The notes beneath the pieces are model-generated. The model saw nothing but the letters and a program-made list of their open reading frames with translations, was not told the origin of the DNA and ran no database searches. Of a stretch of DNA of 6,263 bases, positions 1 through 6,263 are shown piece by piece (within the stretch, counting starts at the first letter, position 1; every line of letters begins with the position of its first letter). Made by a program: the position numbers and the translations under genes. This DNA is from Pseudomonadota bacterium (GTDB taxonomy: Bacteria > Pseudomonadota > Alphaproteobacteria > Acetobacterales > Acetobacteraceae): NCBI GenBank assembly GCA_021808185.1, contig JAKBCB010000234.1, positions 1 to 6,263 of the forward strand. Reading direction: 5' to 3'.

Positions 1-1367
1 GGGTTCGGTGGTGCGCTCGCCGGGCATGCCGATGTCGCGCCCGCCGGGGTCCATGGCCAGCAGCATGGTCGGGCGCAATTCGCCGCGCCCGGCCTCGATC
101 TCCTTGATGCGCACGGAATAGGCGTCCGCGCCGAGCTGCATGTTGTCCTGGATGCGCACCGGCGGCAGCACGAACCCCATCTCGGCGGCGATGGCGCGGC
201 GCAGGCCCTTGATCTGCTCGGTCAGGCGCGGCGTGTCGCCGCCGGCCAGCGTCAACAGCCCGTAGCCGAGTTCCAGGCGGATCATGTCCATGCGCAGCGT
301 ATCGGCGATCGGCGCCTCGCTGGGGGGCAGCGGCTTGGGGGGCGCCAGCGTGTCGGGCAACGGCGGCGGGTGCTTGTGGCGCAGCCACGCGCCGCCGCCG
401 GCGAGGCCGGCCAACGCCATGAACGGCAGCGCCGGCAGGCCCGGCATCAGCCCCAGCACCGCCGCAGCCCCCGCCGCCATCGCCAGCGGCTTGGGGTTGC
501 CGGCCAACTGGCGCACCAGTGCGATGTCCGTGGAGCCGTCCGTGCCGCCCTTGGTGACGACGATGCCGGCGGCGGTCGAGACCAGCAGCGCGGGGATCTG
601 GCTGACCAGCCCGTCGCCGATGGTCAGCGTGGTGTAGGTCGCCGCCGCGTCGCTGAACGGCATGCCGTGGCGCACGAGGCCGATGGCCAGCCCGCCCACG
701 ATGTTGATGCTGGTGATGATGAGCCCGGCGATGGCATCGCCGCGCACAAATTTCGCCGCACCGTCCATCGCGCCGTAGAAGCCGCTTTCCTGCTCCAGAT
801 CACGCCGTCGCAGCCGCGCGGTTTTCTCGTCCAAGGCGCCGGAAGACAGCTCGGCGTCGATCGCCATCTGCTTGCCCGGCATGGCATCGAGGCTGAAGCG
901 CGCGGCGACCTCGGCGATGCGGCTGGAGCCTTTGGTGATGACCATGAAGTTCACCACCAGCAGGATGGCGAACAGGATGATGCCGATCACCACATCGCCG
1001 CCCATCAGGAAGCCGCCGAAGGCCGCGACGACATGGCCCGCCGCCCCCGGTCCCTCGTTGCCGTGCGACAGGATCAGCCGCGTGGTGGCGACGTTGAGCG
1101 AGAGACGCAACAGCGTTGTCAGCAGCAGCAGGGTCGGGAAGCTGGTGAAGTCCAGCGGCCGGTTCAGGAAGATCGCCACCATCAGGATCAGCACGGCGGC
1201 GGTGACGGACAGCGACAGGCCGACATCGAGCACGAAGGGCGGCAGCGGCAGCACCAGCACCGAGAGCAGCACCACCACGCCGAAGGCCAGCCCGATATCG
1301 GTGCCCGGCATCAGCGCGCGCAGGCGTTCCGGCATGACGGGCAGGCGTGCCGCGAAGCTGGCGGACA

Positions 1368-1368
<1 letters not shown>
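1..1368 (-). CDS. flhA: Flagellar biosynthesis protein FlhA (partial, C-terminus outside window)
   Basis: FlhA is the large integral-membrane export-gate protein of the flagellar type III secretion system; its cytoplasmic domain binds chaperone-substrate complexes. The window holds the first 456 codons, with no stop before the edge; family members run to about 690-700 residues, so roughly one third is missing. The membrane domain (about 24-328) contains PLPPFVLDVGLSLS (41-54), RPLDFTSFPTLLLLTTLLRL (70-89) and NFMVITKGSSRIAEVAARF (140-158). The FHIPEP signature region, about 150-173, ends in MPGKQMAIDAEL. GAMDGAAKFVRGDAIAGLII (199-218) and TIGDGLVSQIPAL (249-261) are also present. A Pro-rich linker (about 331-355) leads to the cytoplasmic domain (from about 356: IRLELGYGLL at 363-372, MGFVLPPVRIQDN at 397-409). 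The ATG at 1368 shares one base with the flbD TGA stop (TGATG). No good Shine-Dalgarno sequence precedes it, so translational coupling is likely. The short N-terminal tail fits family starts; Met12 and Met20 are poorer alternatives without ribosome binding sites. Confidence 0.98.
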
Positions 1369-2714
<1,346 letters not shown>

Positions 2715-2718
2715 CTTG

Positions 2719-2726
2719 CCTCCTCC
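2719..2726 (-). promoter_or_regulatory. Strong ribosome binding site of flbD in a 37-base spacer
   Basis: On the minus strand the spacer between the fliN stop and the flbD ATG contains GGAGGAGG, with GGAGG placed 7 bases before the start codon. It is the best Shine-Dalgarno match in the window and fixes the flbD start. The rest of the spacer (2727-2751) is GC-rich and shows no sigma-54 (GG-N10-GC type) or sigma-70 promoter that I can recognise. Confidence 0.75.
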
Positions 2727-2751
2727 CGGCCGAACGATCCGAGCGCGCGCA

Positions 2752-3078
2752 TCAGGTGGAGCGGTCCGCCTTGACGATTTCGGTCATCGTCACGCCGAGC
2801 CGGTTGTCATCGACCATCACCACCTCGCCGCGCGCGACCAGCCGGTTGTTGACATAGATGTCGATGGCTTCGCCGAGTTTGCGGTCGAGTTCGACCACGG
2901 CGCCACGGCCGAGCTTGAGCAACTGGCTGACCTGCATCGTCGCCTTGCCGAGAACCGCACTGACGGTGACGGGAATTTCGTACACCGCCTCCAGATCGCG
3001 CGCGGTGCGCGGCGTGCCGGCGTCGGCACCGGGCGCCGGCAGATCCATCGCTTCTGTGAAGTCGCTGCCACTGGGCAT
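2752..3078 (-). CDS. fliN: Flagellar motor switch protein FliN
   Basis: FliN forms the lower part of the C-ring with FliM, takes part in rotational switching and provides a docking site for FliH/FliI export complexes. The product is 108 residues, close to the usual short FliN. A variable, polar N-terminal tail (1-30) precedes a single SpoA (FliN/FliM C-terminal) domain at about 31-102. Diagnostic stretches are IPVTVSAVLGKATM at 35-48, LLKLGRGAVVELD at 53-65, IDIYVNNRLVARGEV at 72-86 and VDDNRLGVTMTEI at 89-101. It lacks the CheC-like N-terminal domain of FliY and is too short for FliM. The ATG at 3078 lies 3 bases after the fliH TAA stop and is preceded by GAGGT with 5-base spacing. Stop is TGA. 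No fliM gene is seen in the window. Confidence 0.97.
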   Translation of the reverse strand: MPSGSDFTEAMDLPAPGADAGTPRTARDLEAVYEIPVTVSAVLGKATMQVSQLLKLGRGAVVELDRKLGEAIDIYVNNRLVARGEVVMVDDNRLGVTMTEIVKADRST

Positions 3079-3081
3079 GGG

Positions 3082-3759
3082 TTACCTCGATACGGCGTCG
3101 GCGCAGTCGGGTTCAGGCTCGGGCAGCAGGCCGAGCGGGCGTAGGATGTCCGCGATCGCACTGGCCACCGCCACGGTGTCACGCACCAGGGCGCCGTTCG
3201 GCCACGTGACGCGGGTATCGCCGGGGGGGATCGCGTCCCACGGTTCGATCGTCATATGCGCCCGCTCCTTGGCCGGGATGGCGGCAAGTTCGCCGGTCAC
3301 GGCATCGACCATGGACGGATGCACATGGAAGGTGACGTGCGGTTCCTGCAACAGCCCCGACATCGCGTGGCGGAGCAGGGCGCGCAGTTCCTCCGCGCCG
3401 TGCCGCTCGCCCAGACGCGGATAGCCCGCGAGCATCGAGGACAGCAGCAGCCGCGCGAACATCACCGCGGCTTCCTCCGTCGCGCGCGCGGCCTGCGCGG
3501 CGGCTTCGGACAGATACACACCGATGCTGGCCAGAGTCTCGGCGACACGCGCCGCATCGGCCGCCGCCGCGTCCGCGAGGCCCTGCGCGTGGCCCTCCGC
3601 CCGGGCCAACGCGCAGGCGGCTTCGAGCGCCGCCTGATCGTAACTCGGCTGCGGCAACGCTGGCTCATCCTCGCCCGCGGTCGAGGGCGGGGGCAAGGGC
3701 GCGGCCTCCGCTGCGTCAAAATCGTCGGCGAACAGAAGCAGAGATCCGTGAAAGTTCAT
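3082..3759 (-). CDS. fliH: FliH-type flagellar export ATPase regulator (FlbE/FliH)
   Basis: FliH-family proteins bind the export ATPase FliI, restrain its activity and dock it to the export gate and C-ring in the cytoplasm. This 225-residue product has a short hydrophobic/aromatic N-terminus (F3, L7-F10), a Pro/Ala/acid-rich linker (about 15-40) and a long Ala-rich helix (about 42-110). That helix has an AxxxGxxxGxxxA register at A52, G56, G60 and A64, like the glycine-repeat helix typical of the family. A globular C-terminal domain follows (about 115-210) with DTRVTWPNGALVRD at 181-194, matching the conserved FliH motif in which an aromatic residue precedes a G-x-x-VRD-like end. No membrane span or signal peptide is visible. 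The position between fliG and fliN is that of flbE in the Caulobacter fliF operon. It starts 3 bases after the fliG stop with no clear Shine-Dalgarno sequence, so it probably depends on coupling. Sequence conservation is weak in this family; the call rests on the C-terminal motif plus context. Confidence 0.88.
   Translation of the reverse strand: MNFHGSLLLFADDFDAAEAAPLPPPSTAGEDEPALPQPSYDQAALEAACALARAEGHAQGLADAAAADAARVAETLASIGVYLSEAAAQAARATEEAAVMFARLLLSSMLAGYPRLGERHGAEELRALLRHAMSGLLQEPHVTFHVHPSMVDAVTGELAAIPAKERAHMTIEPWDAIPPGDTRVTWPNGALVRDTVAVASAIADILRPLGLLPEPEPDCADAVSR
3084..3088 (-). promoter_or_regulatory. Ribosome binding site of fliN
   Basis: On the minus strand this reads GAGGT, 5 bases before the fliN ATG, and overlaps the end and stop codon of fliH. 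This arrangement favours coupling of fliN translation to fliH termination. Confidence 0.6.
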
Positions 3760-3762
3760 GGC

Positions 3763-4776
3763 CTAGTAAACCAGCTCGTCGTCGCCGGCATCGTTGATCT
3801 CGATCTGGCCCTGCGCCGCGAGTTCCTTGGCGACGGCAACGATGGAGGCTTGCGCGTCGTCCACATCGCGCAGCTTCACCGGCCCTAGCGCCTCGATCTC
3901 CTCGCGCAGCATCTTGCTGGCGCGCTCGGACAGATTGCCGAAGAACAGGTCGCGCAGCTTTTCCGAAGCACCCTTCAGCGCCAGAGGCAGCTTGTCCTTC
4001 TCCACGCTGCGCAGCAGCGTCTGCACCGCCGAAGGGGTCAGGCGTTGCAGATCGTCGAAGGTGAACATCAGCGACTTGATCCGCTCCGCCGCCTCGCGGT
4101 TGCGTTCCTCCAGCGCGCCGATGAAGCGCTGTTCGGACTGGCGGTCGAGATTGTTGAAGATCTCCGCCATCATCTCGTGCGCGTCGCGCCGCGTGCTGCG
4201 CGCGAGGTTGGACATGAATTCGCTGCGCAGCGTGCTTTCCACCCCGTCCAGCACCTCCTTCTGCACGCTTTCCATGCGCAGCATGCGCATGACGACTTCC
4301 ATGGCAAAGCTTTCCGGCAGCAGCGAGAGCACGCGCGCGGCATGGTTGGCGCGGACTTTCGAGAGCACCACGGCGACGGTCTGCGGGTATTCGTTCTTCA
4401 GGTAGTTGGCCAGCACCGCCTCGCTGACATTGCCGAGCTTGTCCCACATGGTGCGCCCGGCGGGGCCACGGATCTCCTCCATGATTTGCTGCACCCGCTC
4501 GCGCGGCAGGGTCTTGAGCAGCAGGCGTTCGGTGTTCTCGAAACTGCCGACAAGGCTGCCGGCGTTGGAGAGGCTCTCGGCGAATTCGCCGCACAGCTTC
4601 TCGACCACGTCGGCCTGCACGCTGCCGAGCTGCGCCATCGCGGCGGAGACTTCCTTGATCTCGTCCTCATGCATCATGCCGAACAGCTTGGCGCACTGGT
4701 CCTCGCCGAGCGCGAGCATCAGGGCGGCAGCTTTCTGCGAGCCGGTCAGGCCGCGCATATCGGGGGCGCGCGCCAT
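3763..4776 (-). CDS. fliG: Flagellar motor switch protein FliG
   Basis: FliG sits on the cytoplasmic face of the MS ring, binds FliF, FliM and FliN, and receives torque from the stator. The product is 337 residues, a normal length for the family. The N-terminal domain (about 8-105) opens with LTGSQKAAALMLALGED. The middle domain (about 113-240) carries EYPQT at 129-133, the counterpart of the usual EHPQ motif, and MFTF at 237-240. The C-terminal torque domain (about 241-330) retains ALKGA at 266-270. By alignment from memory with the five E. coli torque residues (K264, R281, D288, D289, R297), the equivalents here are K268, R285, E292, E293 and K301, so every charge sign is kept. The ATG immediately follows the fliF TAG stop and has AGGGGG 8 bases upstream, which supports this start. 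Stop is TAG. Translation is probably coupled to fliF. Confidence 0.98.
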   Translation of the reverse strand: MARAPDMRGLTGSQKAAALMLALGEDQCAKLFGMMHEDEIKEVSAAMAQLGSVQADVVEKLCGEFAESLSNAGSLVGSFENTERLLLKTLPRERVQQIMEEIRGPAGRTMWDKLGNVSEAVLANYLKNEYPQTVAVVLSKVRANHAARVLSLLPESFAMEVVMRMLRMESVQKEVLDGVESTLRSEFMSNLARSTRRDAHEMMAEIFNNLDRQSEQRFIGALEERNREAAERIKSLMFTFDDLQRLTPSAVQTLLRSVEKDKLPLALKGASEKLRDLFFGNLSERASKMLREEIEALGPVKLRDVDDAQASIVAVAKELAAQGQIEINDAGDDELVY

Positions 4777-6263
4777 CTAGCCGGCCCCCTGCGCCATCCA
4801 GGCTCGCACGATGGCGAGGCTCTCGGTCGGGTGCTTCTCGACCAGTTCGGAAATGCGCCGCAACGAGGAGGCCCTTATCTGGCCTTCGATGTTCGCAAGG
4901 TCCAGCATGCTCTCGTCCTCCTCCGCCGCAGCCGCGCGCGGAACGACGGCGGTGCCTTGCGGGCCTTCCAGCATGTGTGCGCCGCCGCCCGCCGCGCCCC
5001 CTGCCGCCGCGAGCGCGAGGCCGCCGGCCGGCGCCTCCAGCCCCGGCAGGCGGATCAGCCGCGCCATCATCGGGCGGAACACCAGCAGCAGCGCGAGCAA
5101 GCCCAGCACACCGACAATGCCGGTCTGCGCGAGGCGCACGAGGTCCGGCTTTTCAACCCCGATGCCGAACAGGCCCGGTGTCTCGGCCGGGACATCCTCG
5201 GTGGCGAAGCGCATATTCACCACTTCCACCTGATCGCCGCGCTTCTCGTCGTAGCCGATGGCGCCGCGCACCAGTGCCGTGATGTGCTGCAACTCCTCCG
5301 GCGTGCGCGGGGTCCATTGCATGACCCCCTTGGCGTCCCTGGCCTCGCTGCCATCGACCAGCACCGCGAGGCTGATGCGGCGGATCTGCGGATGGTCGCG
5401 CACCAGCGTGCGCACCGTCTTGCCGATTTCGTAGTTGGTGGTCTCGTCCTGCTTCTGCTCCTGCGTCCCGGCCTGCCCGGCATTGCCCGCATCGGCGTTC
5501 GGCAGGTTGTTCTGCACCGTGGTCGCCGTCGACGCCTCGGTGCTCTTGCTGGTGTCGGCGGTGGTCTGGGTGCTGCGCACCACCTGCCCGTCCGGGTCGA
5601 ATTTCTCCGTGGTCTCGTGCACCTGGTCGAAATTCAGTTCGACGCTGGCCTCGGCGCGCGCCCGGCCGGGGCCGAGCGTGGGTTCCAGCATGTCCTCGAC
5701 CGCGCGGGACAGCCGCGCCTCCACCGCGTGGCGGGCTTCCTCGGCGCTGGCGGCGCTGGCTTCCGTGCCGGCGGCGTCCCCGGCGCGGGCCAGCAGATCT
5801 CCGTGGCTGTCGATCACCGCGATATTCTTCGGCCGCAGCCCAGGCACGGCGGCGGCGACGAGGTTCAGCACCGACTGCACCCCCTCGCGGTCCAACCGCC
5901 GCTGCCCGGCCATGGTGATGAGCACGGAGGCCTGTGCCTCCTGCTGGGTGCGCGCGAACGGCTCGCGCTTGGGCAACACCAGATGCACGCGCGCCGCGCG
6001 CACGCCGCTGATGGCGCGGATGCTGCGCGCCAATTCGCCTTCCAGCGCGCGGGTCTGGTTGATCGCCTGCTGAAACTGGCTGCTGACGAGGCCGTCGCCG
6101 CGATCGAAGATCTCGTAGCCGATCGAGCCGCCACTCGGCAGCCCGTCGCGCGCCAGCAACAGGCGGGCGCGGGCCACAGCGTCCGCCGGCACCAGGATCT
6201 CGGCACCATCGGCGCCGACCTGATGCGGGATGTGCTGGCGGTCCAGCGTATCGGCCATCTGCG
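4777..6263 (-). CDS. fliF: Flagellar MS-ring protein FliF (partial, N-terminus outside window)
   Basis: FliF forms the MS ring in the inner membrane, the platform on which the rotor and export gate assemble. The frame is open to the window edge; the first complete codon is at 6261-6259, and 494 residues precede a TAG stop. The Met at 6258 is internal: family members have about 60 more residues upstream, including the first membrane helix. Numbering from that Met, residues 1-150 match the YscJ/FliF ring-building region (ALEGELARSI at 71-80, ARVHLVLPK at 89-97). Residues about 180-350 are the FliF C-terminal periplasmic region, with a polar Thr/Asn/Gln-rich insert at about 228-270 and NYEIGKTVR at 275-283. 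A hydrophobic helix at about 376-395 is the second membrane span. An Ala/Gly-rich linker (about 408-445) follows, then a tail (449-493) with the conserved shape of the FliG-binding segment. The stop abuts the fliG start codon. Identity is secure; the start lies outside the window. Confidence 0.96.
   Translation of the reverse strand, partial: QMADTLDRQHIPHQVGADGAEILVPADAVARARLLLARDGLPSGGSIGYEIFDRGDGLVSSQFQQAINQTRALEGELARSIRAISGVRAARVHLVLPKREPFARTQQEAQASVLITMAGQRRLDREGVQSVLNLVAAAVPGLRPKNIAVIDSHGDLLARAGDAAGTEASAASAEEARHAVEARLSRAVEDMLEPTLGPGRARAEASVELNFDQVHETTEKFDPDGQVVRSTQTTADTSKSTEASTATTVQNNLPNADAGNAGQAGTQEQKQDETTNYEIGKTVRTLVRDHPQIRRISLAVLVDGSEARDAKGVMQWTPRTPEELQHITALVRGAIGYDEKRGDQVEVVNMRFATEDVPAETPGLFGIGVEKPDLVRLAQTGIVGVLGLLALLLVFRPMMARLIRLPGLEAPAGGLALAAAGGAAGGGAHMLEGPQGTAVVPRAAAAEEDESMLDLANIEGQIRASSLRRISELVEKHPTESLAIVRAWMAQGAG
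4785..4790 (-). promoter_or_regulatory. Ribosome binding site of fliG
   Basis: On the minus strand this reads AGGGGG, 8 bases before the fliG ATG at 4776. It lies inside the last codons of fliF, as expected for coupled translation, and supports the chosen fliG start. Confidence 0.6.

Noticed and set aside
2715..2751. A possible internal promoter in the fliN-flbD spacer.
   Set aside because: At 37 bases it has room only for the ribosome binding site and part of a promoter, and no -24/-12 or -35/-10 pair is recognisable.
3716..4594. A 292-codon minus-strand frame overlapping fliG in another register.
   Set aside because: Arg/Ala/Gly-rich with no motif; the fliG frame explains the DNA completely.
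5435..6073. A 212-codon plus-strand frame opposite fliF with a hydrophobic start resembling a signal peptide.
   Set aside because: The Val/Ser/Cys run arises from reverse-reading the polar Thr/Asn/Gln-rich part of FliF; no ribosome binding site or domain supports it.
6251..6258. The Met at 6258 as the true start of fliF.
   Set aside because: The frame stays open upstream to the window edge, and the first residues already align inside the first ring-building motif; the N-terminal membrane helix found in all FliF proteins is missing, so the gene must begin upstream.

Overview
The window is a stretch of a flagellar biosynthesis operon. All six genes lie on the minus strand and cover almost every base. 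In transcription order, from high to low coordinates, they are fliF (MS ring, 5' end outside the window), fliG (rotor/switch), fliH/flbE (export-ATPase regulator), fliN (switch, C-ring), flbD (sigma-54-dependent transcriptional activator) and flhA (export gate, 3' end outside the window).

The DNA is very GC-rich. The order fliF-fliG-fliH-fliN-flbD matches the fliF operon of Caulobacter crescentus, and the regulator and FlhA also resemble alphaproteobacterial versions. The source is therefore most likely an alphaproteobacterium with a FlbD-type flagellar hierarchy. A Rhodospirillales or Acetobacteraceae-like genome is possible, but that finer placement is a guess.

Layout: 6263-4777 is fliF from the first periplasmic ring-building motif to its natural end. 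4776-3763 is fliG, whose ATG directly follows the fliF stop. 3759-3082 is fliH, after a 3-base gap. 3078-2752 is fliN, after another 3-base gap. A 37-base spacer (2751-2715) carries a strong Shine-Dalgarno sequence for flbD (2714-1368). flhA (1368-1) shares one base with the flbD stop and runs out of the window after 456 codons. The spacing indicates one polycistronic transcript with translational coupling. I see no promoter, terminator, RNA gene, repeat, mobile element or CRISPR array, and no gene-free stretch longer than 37 bases. The operon promoter must lie upstream of fliF, beyond position 6263.

How the genes work together: FliF forms the inner-membrane ring. FliG binds its cytoplasmic tail and, with FliN (and FliM, not encoded here), builds the rotor and switch. 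FliH and FlhA serve the flagellar type III export apparatus, FliH by regulating the ATPase FliI (not encoded here) and FlhA as the export gate. In Caulobacter, FlbD turns on later sigma-54 flagellar promoters and represses the fliF promoter; its place in this operon would give the same feedback here.

I found no undescribed system. The points worth a second look are small: a degenerate receiver domain and two motif substitutions in FlbD, motif variants in FliG and FliH, and the flbD-flhA coupling.
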